From positions 100,506 through 159,540 of the forward strand of contig JAFGNJ010000027.1 in NCBI GenBank assembly GCA_016927065.1: a stretch of DNA of 59,035 bases, in the 5' to 3' direction. Under the pieces are notes generated by a model. The model saw only the letters and a program-made list of their open reading frames with translations. It was not told the origin of the DNA and did no database searches. Every line of letters starts with the position of its first letter. Position 1 is the first letter of the stretch. A program made the translations under genes and the position numbers. Source of the DNA: Deltaproteobacteria bacterium (GTDB lineage: Bacteria > Desulfobacterota > B13-G15 > RBG-16-54-18). This document shows positions 49,200-58,583 of the stretch, in pieces.

Positions 49200-50512
49200 T
49201 ATGAGACACCTATTCTTTTCAGTTTCCGCCATAAGGTGGTGCGGTGTATTCCCAACTCCTCGGCAGCCTTGGCTAGGTTGCCGCCGCATGTGTGCAAGGT
49301 GTGGATGATGTGCTCCTCTTCGAGCTTTTGAATAGATTTTTTCTCAGGTCCGGCAGTCTCAAGCTCATGGAGGTAACGGGGGAGGTGTCCCTTGAGTATG
49401 TGGGTTCCCTTGCAAAGAATGAAGGCGTGTTCGATGATATTTTCCAGTTCCCTGATATTACCAGGATAGGCATAGTTCATGAGGATGTTCATGACCTCTT
49501 CGGAGACGCCTTTGATCTCCTTTCCCATCTTTTTATTGAACTTCACTATGAAGTGTTCAATGAGGAGGGGGATGTCCGTTCTGCGCTTTGATAGACTAGG
49601 AAGCTCTACCTTCACCACATTGAGTCTGTAGAAGAGATCATCCCTAAACTGGTTCTGCTTAACGAGCTTTGACAGGTCCTTGTTGGTTGCGGTTACGATC
49701 CGAACGTCGGCCTTGAGCGTTGTGGTTCCTCCCAGGGGTTCAAATTCTTTGCCCTCCAGTACCCGCAAGAGCTTTGCTTGGATCCCAGGAGGGATATCAC
49801 CGATTTCATCCAAAAATATGGTTCCTCCCTCGGCCAACTGAAATCTGCCCGGCTTATCGCGTTTGGCGTCGGTAAAAGCGCCTTTGCGGTAACCGAAGAG
49901 TTCTGATTCGAGGAGGGTTTCAGGGAGGGCCCCGCAATTGACCTTGACGAGGGGTCTCTCTCTGCGGGGACTAAGGTTATGAATGGCCTGGGCGAAGAGC
50001 TCCTTTCCGGTACCGCTCTTGCCTTGGATGAGGACTGTGGCCTCACTGCGCGCGATATCTGGGAGGATGCGGAATATACTGATAATGGAAGGATGTTTGC
50101 TGATGATGTCTTGGAAGGAGTATTTTTCGTGGATCTCCTTGTCCAGTTCCTTGATTAATGAGAGATCGCGAAAGGTCTCGACTCCGCCAATAATTTTGCC
50201 TCTTTTGTCCCGCAAGACGGCGGTGCTGATGCTTACCGGGATCTCCTGGTTGTATTTATCGAGGATGTTTAATTCCTTGTTGATGATATTTTGCTTTGTC
50301 TCCATCGTCTCCCGCAGGGCGCATTGCTCCAGGCAGACGTTGGTGCGGAATATCTCATAACAATATTGACCGATGGCCTCCGATCGGGAGAAACCCGTTA
50401 TCCTCTCGGCTGATCTATTAAAGGAGGTGATACGCCACTCCTTGTCCACCGTAAAGACCCCGTCGGCGATGCTGTCGAGTATGATATTGAGCGAATTTTT
50501 TTCACCTTCCAT
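49199..50512 (-). CDS. PAS-domain sigma54-dependent activator
   Basis: A 437-residue enhancer-binding protein. Residues 1-125 are a PAS domain with Cys 51, 60 and 64 (CYEIFRTNVCLEQC), a possible redox or metal sensor. The AAA+ domain has Walker A QGKSGTGKE (163-171), Walker B TIFLDEIGD (231-239) and the sigma54 loop as GAFTDA (211-216) rather than GAFTGA. A Fis-type HTH closes it (GGNLAKAAEELGIHRTTLWR, 410-429). ATG 50512 follows GAGGTAGTATCATCT. It begins 14 nt after trxB and most likely controls the promoter at 49019. Confidence 0.94.
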   Translation of the reverse strand: MEGEKNSLNIILDSIADGVFTVDKEWRITSFNRSAERITGFSRSEAIGQYCYEIFRTNVCLEQCALRETMETKQNIINKELNILDKYNQEIPVSISTAVLRDKRGKIIGGVETFRDLSLIKELDKEIHEKYSFQDIISKHPSIISIFRILPDIARSEATVLIQGKSGTGKELFAQAIHNLSPRRERPLVKVNCGALPETLLESELFGYRKGAFTDAKRDKPGRFQLAEGGTIFLDEIGDIPPGIQAKLLRVLEGKEFEPLGGTTTLKADVRIVTATNKDLSKLVKQNQFRDDLFYRLNVVKVELPSLSKRRTDIPLLIEHFIVKFNKKMGKEIKGVSEEVMNILMNYAYPGNIRELENIIEHAFILCKGTHILKGHLPRYLHELETAGPEKKSIQKLEEEHIIHTLHTCGGNLAKAAEELGIHRTTLWRKLKRIGVS

Positions 50513-50525
50513 AGATGATACTACC

Positions 50526-51449
50526 TCAAAGTGTCCCCTCGATAAATCGTTCAGCAGCAGCGGCGGCGAGGGCGCCATCGCCCACAGCAGTGGAGATTTG
50601 CCGTAGGTCTTTCTGCCTGATATCCCCCGCAGCGAATATACCGGCTACTGTGGTGGCACAGTTTTGATCAGTGATGATATAATTTTTATCATCCAGTTCA
50701 ACCAGACCGCGGACAAAATCTGAATTCGGTTTCTGGCCGACGGCGATGAAGACTCCACCGACGGCCAACTCCCTTTGTTTGGCCTTTTTGACGTTTTCTA
50801 ATAGAAGGGTTTTTACCGCATCTTCTCCTTTGATCTCATTGACAACGGTATCCCACACAAACTCGATGTTTGGTTCCTCCAAGGCCTTGCGCTGGAGGAT
50901 CTTTTGTGCCCTGAGCTGGTCGCGGCGGTGTATTATGTATACTTTCTCAGCAATCCTACTAAGGTAGAGGGCGTCCTCGAGAGCGGTATCTCCTCCTCCT
51001 ACCACGGCAACTGCTTGGTCTTTGAAAAAGGCGCCGTCACAAGTCGCACAGTAAGAGATGCCCTTGCCGGAAAATTCCTCCTCGCCGGGGATTCCCAATT
51101 GATTCCACTTAGCGCCGGTGGCTATGATAAGGGCCGAGGCCGAAAATTTTTTATCGCCGGCAATGACCGTCCTCGTATCCTTTATCACTTCCACTTTGTC
51201 CACAGGGGTGAACTGCTGGATGTCCAGGCCGAAACGGCTTGCCTGCTGGGTGAATCGCTCAATCAACTCCCTCCCTGAGATGCCATCAGGGAAGCCGGGA
51301 TAGTTCTCAATCCGCTCCGCCATATAGGCCTGCCCGCTGGGGATCATAGACTCCAGGAGGAGGGTTTTGAGGTGAGCTCGGGAGGTATAGATGCCCGCGG
51401 TCAACCCTGCTGGTCCACCCCCGATGACAATAACGTGATAATCATCCAT
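50526..51449 (-). CDS. trxB: Thioredoxin-disulfide reductase
   Basis: A 307-residue FAD/NADPH enzyme that reduces thioredoxin. The FAD motif GGGPAGLTAGIYTSRA is at residues 10-25, the redox pair CATC at 134-137 (ISYCATCDGAFF), the NADPH motif VVGGGDTALEDA (about 149-160) and the C-terminal FAD motif GIFAAGDIRQKDLRQISTAV. AAGGAGGAATAATCCATC precedes the start. It is first in the operon that includes the sigma54 activator, so redox state and regulation are genetically tied. Confidence 0.95.
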   Translation of the reverse strand: MDDYHVIVIGGGPAGLTAGIYTSRAHLKTLLLESMIPSGQAYMAERIENYPGFPDGISGRELIERFTQQASRFGLDIQQFTPVDKVEVIKDTRTVIAGDKKFSASALIIATGAKWNQLGIPGEEEFSGKGISYCATCDGAFFKDQAVAVVGGGDTALEDALYLSRIAEKVYIIHRRDQLRAQKILQRKALEEPNIEFVWDTVVNEIKGEDAVKTLLLENVKKAKQRELAVGGVFIAVGQKPNSDFVRGLVELDDKNYIITDQNCATTVAGIFAAGDIRQKDLRQISTAVGDGALAAAAAERFIEGTL

Positions 51450-51486
51450 GATGGATTATTCCTCCTTAATCGTTTGGATAGTATGT

Positions 51487-51515
51487 ATTATCGAATCTTG
51501 CTACAGGTTTGTCAA
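51487..51515 (-). promoter_or_regulatory. Sigma70 promoter of trxB and the activator gene
   Basis: On the minus strand TTGACA (51515-51510), 17 bases, GATAAT (51492-51487). It provides basal expression of the reductase and the activator. Confidence 0.65.
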
Positions 51516-51651
51516 ATGTTCGGTCTATCTGTTCCTTTTCTTTTTTTGCCGTGTTAGTATTCATACTCTTGTTTTTTCTTTAGGAGCTTGACAGGTACTA
51601 TTAATGGGATAAACTATACGTGAAGATTTCCGAGAGGGTAAGGAGAGGGTG

Positions 51652-53043
51652 ATGCTTCAGAAGAAGATCATCAATGATCTCAAAAAAATAGTGGGGAAGT
51701 CCAACGTTCTCACTGGGAGGGAAGATCTCGCCTCCTATTCGTATGATGGGACAGCCACTCAGGTCCACGAGCCTGATGTAGTGGTCTTTCCAACTACGGC
51801 CCAAGAAATATCGGATATACTGAAGCTGGCCAACGACGAACGGGTACCCGTCACCCCCCGTGGGGCAGGGACCAACGTGAGTGGTGGCTCGATCCCGATT
51901 AAGGGCGGGATTGTTCTCTGCACCACTAAAATGAATAAAATTCTGGAAATAAACAAGGCCAACCTCCTTGCTATCGTAGAGCCGGGCGTTGTCCTACAGG
52001 ATTTTAACCTTACCTTGGCCCAAGAGGGGTTGTTCTTTCCGCCTGATCCTCAGAGCTTTCTTGGTTGCACTATGGGCGGTGTAGTCTCGGAAAACGCAGG
52101 TGGTCCTTATTGTGTTAAATATGGGGTGACCAAGCAGTACGTACTCGGCTTAGAGGTGGTTCTCGCGGATGGCCATATTATGAAAATTGGGGGATTGACT
52201 CCCAAGAATAGGACTGGTTATGAATTGTGCATGCTCTTTACCGGTGCTGAGGGAACCTTGGGGGTGATAAGCAAGATAACGGTGCGCCTGCTGCCGATGC
52301 CCCCGGCCACCAAGACGATGATGGCTGTTTTTGATAAGGCAGACGTAGCCGTTGAGGCGATATCGCATATTCTGGCGAGCGGTGTGGTACCGTCGAAGAT
52401 TGAGTTTGTTGATAATTTCGTTATTAGACGGATTGAAGAGACCACGCCGATGGGTCTGCCTCTTGAGGCCAAAGTTTTGCTTTTGTTGCAGGCTGATGGT
52501 TCACCAACGGCTGTGGAGGCAGATACGCAGCAAATTCTCGATCTCCTCAAAAAACATGGTGCTCAAGAGGCCCGGGCAGCCAAGGACGATGCGGAGGCGG
52601 CTATGTTCTGGAAGGCACGAAGCGCGGGCTTTGCCGCTGTTTTTGGGGCTGCTCATACGGTTTTAGCTGAGGATGTGGCTGTCCCTAGGGATAAGCTTTC
52701 TGAGTTTGTAAGAAGATTGGATGAAATATCTGAGAAATCGGGTTTTTTTATCCAGTACCTTGGCCATGCTGGAGATGGTAATCTCCACCCATCTATATTT
52801 ACCGACATCAGGAATAAAGAAGAATTTGCCAGGGCAGAAGAGACCATGGCTGAAATATTTGAAGCTGCCATGAAGGTGGGGGGGGTTCTTTCCGGTGAGC
52901 ATGGTATCGGTCTCGAAAAACAGAGATTCCTGAAAAGGGCAATGGATCCTCGGGCCATTGACATCATGAAGGGCATTAAAAAAATCCTAGATCCCAATAA
53001 TATCATCAATCCTGGCAAGATTTGGGAGGAGGCTACAACATAA
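51652..53043 (+). CDS. FAD-linked oxidase (GlcD/D-lactate dehydrogenase family)
   Basis: A 463-residue flavoprotein that oxidises 2-hydroxy acids. The FAD-binding PCMH domain includes VTPRGAGTNVSGGSIPIKGG and GGVVSENAGGPYCVKYG, and the C-terminal domain HAGDGNLHPSIF and SGEHGIGLEKQRF has the catalytic His region and FAD lid. PGKIW near the end is typical. GlcD-type subunits usually pair with an Fe-S subunit (GlcF), which is absent here. AAGGAGAGGGTG precedes ATG 51652. Transcribed divergently from trxB. Confidence 0.93.
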   Translation: MLQKKIINDLKKIVGKSNVLTGREDLASYSYDGTATQVHEPDVVVFPTTAQEISDILKLANDERVPVTPRGAGTNVSGGSIPIKGGIVLCTTKMNKILEINKANLLAIVEPGVVLQDFNLTLAQEGLFFPPDPQSFLGCTMGGVVSENAGGPYCVKYGVTKQYVLGLEVVLADGHIMKIGGLTPKNRTGYELCMLFTGAEGTLGVISKITVRLLPMPPATKTMMAVFDKADVAVEAISHILASGVVPSKIEFVDNFVIRRIEETTPMGLPLEAKVLLLLQADGSPTAVEADTQQILDLLKKHGAQEARAAKDDAEAAMFWKARSAGFAAVFGAAHTVLAEDVAVPRDKLSEFVRRLDEISEKSGFFIQYLGHAGDGNLHPSIFTDIRNKEEFARAEETMAEIFEAAMKVGGVLSGEHGIGLEKQRFLKRAMDPRAIDIMKGIKKILDPNNIINPGKIWEEATT

Positions 53044-53079
53044 TCAATGGTTATACACCAAGAAAAAACGTGATAATTA

Positions 53080-53433
53080 ATGGAAAATGAGAAAAAGGTA
53101 AAAACAACACCATATATCATTGGGATGTTTGGCAATTTAATCGGGTTTGTCATAGGTTCGATGTTCCTCACGCAAATTATCGCACCAATGTTTCAACCAA
53201 TGACAGAATATAAAGGTGCTTTGTTGTGGGCTATTTTAGGTTTGGCACTAGCGGCAATCGGAAATAGCGCATGCGTTATTATCTCTGCACCACGAAATAT
53301 ATTAAACACAATTATCGGCGCTTCCATTGGATTAACAATTGGAATAGCTATTTCATTATTTCCGTATGCGTACTTAATCGGAATAGTTACAATATTCATA
53401 GGAACAACATCAGGGCATTATTATAAGACCTGA
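53080..53433 (+). CDS. Small membrane protein of unknown function
   Basis: A 117-residue protein with four hydrophobic helices (about 12-35, 46-64, 73-92 and 95-112) and little else. Weak ribosome site. It lies between the FAD oxidase and the acyl-CoA-synthetase-like gene and may be an A+T-richer insertion. No family recognised. Confidence 0.55.
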   Translation: MENEKKVKTTPYIIGMFGNLIGFVIGSMFLTQIIAPMFQPMTEYKGALLWAILGLALAAIGNSACVIISAPRNILNTIIGASIGLTIGIAISLFPYAYLIGIVTIFIGTTSGHYYKT

Positions 53434-53539
53434 GTATAACCAGTCACTACAGTTGACGCCCTGAACCGGGCGCAACTGAGTTCAATCGTCAGATGTGGTG
53501 GTAAAGGATAATATTCGTAATACATAAGAAAGGACTACA

Positions 53540-55123
53540 ATGACCGTCAGCAAATGGATGCATGTTGGGACTGTTCTTAAGATGAATGCCATAAATTATC
53601 CAGACAAGCTTGGATGTCAGGATAAGAACAGAAGTTTTACCTTCAAGGAGTGGAATGCCAGGACGTGCCAGCTCTCCAATGCCTTGACAACGATGGGGGT
53701 AGGATATCAGGAGCGGTTTGCCATCCTCGCGCACAATAGAGTCGAGTGGTTGGAGATATACGGATGCTGTGCCAAAGGCGGTCAGGTCATGGTACCGATT
53801 ATGTTTCGACTCGCACCTCCTGAGATTGAATACATCATCCATCACTCTGATAGCAAAGCGATCATCGTTGAAGAACCTTTTGTTGAAATCGTCAACACCA
53901 TCCGTGACAAATTCCCCGCCATACCCGATGAGCGGTTCATCTATTTGGGAGAGGGCAAGGCTCCTCAGGGATATCGCCATTACGAAGATGTCTTAGCCGA
54001 TGCTTCAGCCGAAGAGCCGGATATTATGGTCGATGCTGCCGACATGTGGACCATTATGTATACCTCCGGTACCACGGGCAAGCCTAAGGGAGTGGTCAAG
54101 ACACACGAGTCTGTTTTTGGACAATATTACAACAACAATATCAACCACGGTGTCCTGCCAACGGACAAGGTCTTGTTGGTCATGCCGATGTGCCACATCA
54201 ATTCTGTCTATTATTCGTATACCTATACCCTCGTTACAGCACCGGTGATGGTCTACAACATGGTCAGCTTCGATCCCGAGGACATGTTGCGGACTATAGC
54301 GCAGTACAAGATTACCTTTACCTCTTTGGTGCCCACTCATTACATCATGATGTTGGCCCTGCCTGATGAGGTAAAGAAGAAATACGATGTCAGTTCCATA
54401 CGGCAACTGTTGGTTTCGTCGGCCCCGGCTCGAAAGGATCTTAAAGTGGCAATTATGGACTATTTTAAGAATACCGAGCTTTGGGAGGCTTACGGATCAA
54501 CAGAATCCGGTTTGGTTACGCTGTTGCGCCCGGAGGATCAATTCAAGAAGCTTGGTTCCATCGGAAAGGAAATCTTCGGCACCGATCGAATTAAGATACT
54601 GGATGAAGAAGGCAATGAAGTACCCCCTGGAGAGGTGGGTGAGCTTTATTCACGGACTCCGTCGATCTTCAAGGAATATTGGAAGGATCCTGAGAAGACC
54701 AAGGAGGTCTTCCAGGGAGAGTGGTTTAGCGCAGGCGACATGTGCCGAAGGGATGACGATGGTTACTATTACCTCGTGGATAGAAAGGCGAATATGATTA
54801 TCACCGGCGGCGAGAACGTTTATCCCTCTGAGGTTGAAAACGTCGTGGGCGCCCATGAAGCGATCAAAGATGTCGCTGTTATTGGCGTGCCCGACAAAAA
54901 ATGGGGGGAGGCGGTAAAGGCGGTGGTGGTTCTGCATGATGGCTTTAAGGAGAGCGATTCCATGGCGCAGGAGATTATGGATTTCTGTAAGGGGAAGATC
55001 GCCGGATATAAACGCCCTAAATCTGTTGACTTTATCAAGGATGAGGATATGCCCCGCACCGGCACCGGCAAGATTCTGCACCGGTTGTTACGAGAGAGAT
55101 ATGGTAAGTGGAGTGATCAGTAA
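53540..55123 (+). CDS. Acyl-CoA synthetase-like adenylate-forming enzyme
   Basis: A 527-residue ANL-superfamily enzyme that activates a carboxylic acid with ATP and couples it to CoA. Motif A3 MYTSGTTGKPKGVVKTH (about 172-188), YGSTESG (about 318-324), GDMCRRDDDGYYYLVDRKAN and the C-terminal catalytic lysine region PRTGTGKILHR are intact. Substrate chain length cannot be deduced. AAAGGACTACA precedes the start. It has a terminator downstream, so it is a single-gene unit. Confidence 0.93.
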   Translation: MTVSKWMHVGTVLKMNAINYPDKLGCQDKNRSFTFKEWNARTCQLSNALTTMGVGYQERFAILAHNRVEWLEIYGCCAKGGQVMVPIMFRLAPPEIEYIIHHSDSKAIIVEEPFVEIVNTIRDKFPAIPDERFIYLGEGKAPQGYRHYEDVLADASAEEPDIMVDAADMWTIMYTSGTTGKPKGVVKTHESVFGQYYNNNINHGVLPTDKVLLVMPMCHINSVYYSYTYTLVTAPVMVYNMVSFDPEDMLRTIAQYKITFTSLVPTHYIMMLALPDEVKKKYDVSSIRQLLVSSAPARKDLKVAIMDYFKNTELWEAYGSTESGLVTLLRPEDQFKKLGSIGKEIFGTDRIKILDEEGNEVPPGEVGELYSRTPSIFKEYWKDPEKTKEVFQGEWFSAGDMCRRDDDGYYYLVDRKANMIITGGENVYPSEVENVVGAHEAIKDVAVIGVPDKKWGEAVKAVVVLHDGFKESDSMAQEIMDFCKGKIAGYKRPKSVDFIKDEDMPRTGTGKILHRLLRERYGKWSDQ

Positions 55124-55162
55124 TGGTTCTATAGCATAGTGACAGTAATTGTATGGGTATGG

Positions 55163-55200
55163 GGGGTCCTGTATAGTTTCAGGGCCCCTCGTTCTTCTTT
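55163..55200 (+). terminator. Rho-independent terminator after the acyl-CoA synthetase gene
   Basis: GGGGTCCTG and CAGGGCCCC form a nine-pair stem (one G-T) around TATAGTTT, followed by a T-rich run CTCGTTCTTCTTTT. Confidence 0.75.
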
Positions 55201-55277
55201 TGGGGATGAGAGATTGCTTTTTAAGATGGTTTTGTTTATTATCGTTTTAGTTTCTTGTTTTTGTCGATGAGGAGGTT

Positions 55278-56126
55278 ATGAAAAGAGTTTTAATTATCGG
55301 TGCGCAGGGTATGCTCGGTCACGATCTACACAAGGTCTTTACCGAAGGAGACGATGTGATCGGATTAGATATAGAGAATGTGGACATCACCCGCCAGGGG
55401 GCAACGCGAAAAACCATTAAGGATATCTCGCCGGCTGTGGTTATCAACGCTGCCGGGTTTACCGATGTTGATGGTTGTGAGAAGAAGATAAACAAGGCAT
55501 TTGCCGTCAATGGCACAGGATCTAGGAATGTGGCTAAGGCGTGCCGAGACAACGGGGCCAAGTTAATCTACATCAGCACTGATTATATTTTTGATGGCGA
55601 GAAAGGCAACCCGTATCGTGAAGATGATTTTCCCAACCCACTTAATATATATGGTGAGAGCAAATTGACAGGGGAACGGTATATAGAAGAGTTGTTGGAT
55701 GACTATCTCATCGTGAGGACCCAGTGGCTTTACGGGCAGTACGGTCGCAATTTTGTCGAGACGATTCTCGCGCTGGCCGCTGAAAGGGATAGTATTGAGG
55801 TGGTGCAAGATCAAGTAGGTTCTCCCACCTATACGGCTGATCTGAGCAAGGCTATCGCCGCACTCGTTGCCAAAGATCTACGGGGCACTTTTCACGTCAG
55901 CAATAGCGGGTATTGTTCATGGTATGACTTTGCGTTAGAAATCCTACGGATCGCAGGGATAACGGGGGTAGAGGTTGTACCTGTTTCCACTGCGGCGCTC
56001 AACCGACCCGCTAAGAGGCCTCTCTATTCTATCTTTGATCACCAGCGGCTGCAACAGGAGGGGATTGAGATGAGGCCCTGGCAGGAGGCGTTACAAAATT
56101 ACTTTCGGTGCAGGGGGGGTGCATGA
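55278..56126 (+). CDS. rfbD: dTDP-4-dehydrorhamnose reductase
   Basis: A 282-residue Rossmann reductase of the RmlD family, forming dTDP-L-rhamnose or a related sugar. IIGAQGMLGHDLHKVF (about 6-21) binds NADPH, YISTDYIFDGEKG and PLNIYGESKLTGE carry Thr and Tyr-x-x-x-Lys, and RTQWLYG and QVGSPTYTADLS complete the family. GAGGAGGTT precedes the start. Its stop overlaps the UDP-glucose dehydrogenase start (ATGA). The other dTDP-rhamnose genes are not in the window. Confidence 0.92.
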   Translation: MKRVLIIGAQGMLGHDLHKVFTEGDDVIGLDIENVDITRQGATRKTIKDISPAVVINAAGFTDVDGCEKKINKAFAVNGTGSRNVAKACRDNGAKLIYISTDYIFDGEKGNPYREDDFPNPLNIYGESKLTGERYIEELLDDYLIVRTQWLYGQYGRNFVETILALAAERDSIEVVQDQVGSPTYTADLSKAIAALVAKDLRGTFHVSNSGYCSWYDFALEILRIAGITGVEVVPVSTAALNRPAKRPLYSIFDHQRLQQEGIEMRPWQEALQNYFRCRGGA

Positions 56127-57421
56127 AGATCTGCATGATCGGGAGCGGTTATGTCGGTTTGGTAACGGGCGCCTGCTTGGCCGAGTTCGGCATGGAGGTC
56201 ATCTGTGTTGACCAAGATACGGCCAAGATAGAAAAGTTGCAGAAGGGCAAGAGCCCCTTTTATGAACCGGGCCTTGATGATTTGATAGAGAAGAATATCG
56301 AGGAGGGGAGACTCTCCTTTAGCACCGACACAGAACAGGGTGTCAGAACCAGCACGGTGATCTTTATAGCGGTGGGAACTCCTGCCAACAGTGATGGTTC
56401 ACCCGATCTCTCTCACGTAGAGGCAGCAGTCAGGGAGGTCGCCGGTTACGTGACCGAATATAAGATCATCGTCCTCAAGAGCACCGTGCCTGTAGGGACG
56501 GGGAGATGGGCAAAGGGATTGATAACGGAAGCGGTGCAGGGTGATGTCCCCTTTGATATGGTCTCCAATCCAGAATTCCTGCGGGAAGGGGCGGCGGTAG
56601 AGGATTTTTTCAGACCTGATCGGGTTGTCATCGGCGCCGAGAGTGAAAAGGCCATCGACGTGATGAAAGATATCTATAACGCCCTCTATCTTATCGAGGC
56701 CCCCTTTATCATTACGACGATCGAGACGGCTGAGATGATTAAATATGCCTCCAATGCCTTTTTGGCCACGAAGATATCCTTTATCAACGAGATAGCCAAC
56801 TTGTGTGAAAGTGTAGGGGCGGATGTTCACGATGTGGCCCGGGCCATGGGGCTTGACGGGAGAATCGGGAAAAAGTTCTTGCATCCTGGACCTGGCTTTG
56901 GGGGCTCCTGTTTTCCCAAGGATACCAAGGCATTGGTTCATGTGGGAAGAATGCACAACTGCGAGATGGAGATCGTCCAATCAACCATTATGGTCAACGA
57001 GAGACAGAAGGAAAGGATGATTGCGAAGATCGAGCAGATGGTGGGTGATGTGCGGGGCAAGTCGATCGGTATCTTGGGCCTTGCCTTCAAACCCAATACC
57101 GACGATATGCGGGAGGCCTCCTCCATCCCCATTATAGAAGGACTTCAATCACGGGGCGCGCTGATCAAGGCCTATGATCCCGAGGCCATGGAGGAGGCAC
57201 AAAAGATATTTCACGATGTGACCTACTGCAAGGGCCCCTACGAGGTGGCGGAGGGCAGCCATGCCGTTGTATTACTTACCGAGTGGAATCAATTTCGCCT
57301 TTTGGACCTCACGCGGATCAAGGGATTGTTACAGGAGCCAGTCTTTATTGACCTGCGCAACGTCTACGAACCGCTCCAGATGCGGGAGTTGGGCTTTCGT
57401 TACTGCGGGGTGGGGAGGTAA
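56123..57421 (+). CDS. UDP-glucose 6-dehydrogenase
   Basis: A 432-residue enzyme that oxidises UDP-glucose to UDP-glucuronate. CMIGSGYVGLVTGACLAEFG is the N-terminal NAD motif, AVGTPANSDGSPDLS and VPVGTG follow, and GFGGSCFPKDTKALVHVGR holds the catalytic Cys (about 260). ATG 56123 overlaps the RmlD stop, with GGGGGG upstream; an in-frame GTG at 56108 is less likely. The next gene starts on the last base of its stop. Confidence 0.95.
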   Translation: MKICMIGSGYVGLVTGACLAEFGMEVICVDQDTAKIEKLQKGKSPFYEPGLDDLIEKNIEEGRLSFSTDTEQGVRTSTVIFIAVGTPANSDGSPDLSHVEAAVREVAGYVTEYKIIVLKSTVPVGTGRWAKGLITEAVQGDVPFDMVSNPEFLREGAAVEDFFRPDRVVIGAESEKAIDVMKDIYNALYLIEAPFIITTIETAEMIKYASNAFLATKISFINEIANLCESVGADVHDVARAMGLDGRIGKKFLHPGPGFGGSCFPKDTKALVHVGRMHNCEMEIVQSTIMVNERQKERMIAKIEQMVGDVRGKSIGILGLAFKPNTDDMREASSIPIIEGLQSRGALIKAYDPEAMEEAQKIFHDVTYCKGPYEVAEGSHAVVLLTEWNQFRLLDLTRIKGLLQEPVFIDLRNVYEPLQMRELGFRYCGVGR

Positions 57422-58152
57422 TGGATTGGCTTTTTGTGGGTGACGCCCACTTCTCCTCCGGGGATGGTGAACGGCGAAAACACTTCTTCAATTTTATCCA
57501 AGAAAATAAGTCCACGCTCAAGACCCTCGTCATCATGGGGGATTTCTTTGACTTTTGGTTCGGGTTCCGTAACCTCGCGCCCTTAAAAAAAGAATATGGT
57601 GACGTCTTAACATTTTTTAGAAAACTCAAATCAAATAACGTCGAGATGATCTATTTTGAGGGGAATCACGAGTTTCGGTTGGGATCATTCTTGAGCAATA
57701 AACTGGGAATTAAGGTCTACGAAAATTGTGCGGAGATGAATATCGATGGCAAAAAAAGCTACTTGGCCCATGGTGACCGAAGCTATCCAACCGTGAGTCA
57801 CCGGATACTCACGTGGCTCTTGAGGAACAGACTTTCGTATTTGCTGATTTCCTTATTAGGACCACGGATTGTAATAGGTGTTGCCACGTGGTGGAGCGCT
57901 AACAGCAGGAATTGGGGCCAGAAGAGATCAACCGATATCCTCTCTCGGATGAGGAAATTTGCTCAGCTCAAGGTAAACGAGGGATTTGATACCGTAATCC
58001 TTGCCCATACCCATCTCCCCGAGGCTATAGCTCTGAAGAAAGGGAAAAGGGAAGGTTATTACTTTAATGTGGGAAACTGGATGCGGGATTATTCGTATCT
58101 GAGGTATAGCAATAAAAAAGGGTTTAGCTTGGAATATTACAACACAGAGTAA
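57421..58152 (+). CDS. UDP-2,3-diacylglucosamine pyrophosphatase-like phosphoesterase
   Basis: A 243-residue metallophosphoesterase. FVGDAHFSSGDGER (Asp-x-His, residues 5-18), VIMGDFFDFW, FEGNHEFRLG, LAHGDRSYP and AHTHLPEA provide the dimetal ligands and resemble LpxH, which makes lipid X in lipid A synthesis. YFNVGNWMRDYSYL near the end is typical. Start shares a base with the upstream stop. It could instead act on another nucleotide-sugar in this polysaccharide block. Confidence 0.88.
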   Translation: MDWLFVGDAHFSSGDGERRKHFFNFIQENKSTLKTLVIMGDFFDFWFGFRNLAPLKKEYGDVLTFFRKLKSNNVEMIYFEGNHEFRLGSFLSNKLGIKVYENCAEMNIDGKKSYLAHGDRSYPTVSHRILTWLLRNRLSYLLISLLGPRIVIGVATWWSANSRNWGQKRSTDILSRMRKFAQLKVNEGFDTVILAHTHLPEAIALKKGKREGYYFNVGNWMRDYSYLRYSNKKGFSLEYYNTE

Positions 58153-58256
58153 AGGGGATGTTGACCCTTCCTTATTTATCTGATTTTGTGTTACGTTAAG
58201 GACTAAACGAAATGGTGAGGAAATAAGATATGAAATAGCCCTAAAGGAATATAAGT

Positions 58257-58571
58257 ATGCCCAAACAGAAAAAGATCCTATTCCCCAGTCTCTCCATAGC
58301 TTTCACGATTATATTAGTTATCGCTTTTATCTATTTTGTTTTCATTTTCCCTTTTATTCTTGAAAGTTGGAAACAAGAAGGCCACACGCTTTCCGGTATC
58401 GAGCAACTCTTATCGAATCTTAGGTTTTTCTTCACAGCGTTTGGTCCAATCATGATGCCGCTTCTTTTATTCGGATTTATTGGCTCAATCATATGGCTGG
58501 CGGTTGCCTTGCAGAATAAAAACAGCGAGTCTGAGAGATATGATACCACAGATTCAAGGGCAGAAGATTAA
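58257..58571 (+). CDS. Two-helix membrane protein of unknown function
   Basis: A 104-residue protein with transmembrane segments at about 10-33 and 62-86 and a polar tail. AAGGAATATAAGT precedes the start. It is 12 nt upstream of the truncated membrane gene. No family recognised. Confidence 0.6.
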   Translation: MPKQKKILFPSLSIAFTIILVIAFIYFVFIFPFILESWKQEGHTLSGIEQLLSNLRFFFTAFGPIMMPLLLFGFIGSIIWLAVALQNKNSESERYDTTDSRAED

Positions 58572-58583
58572 CGAGACACTAAA

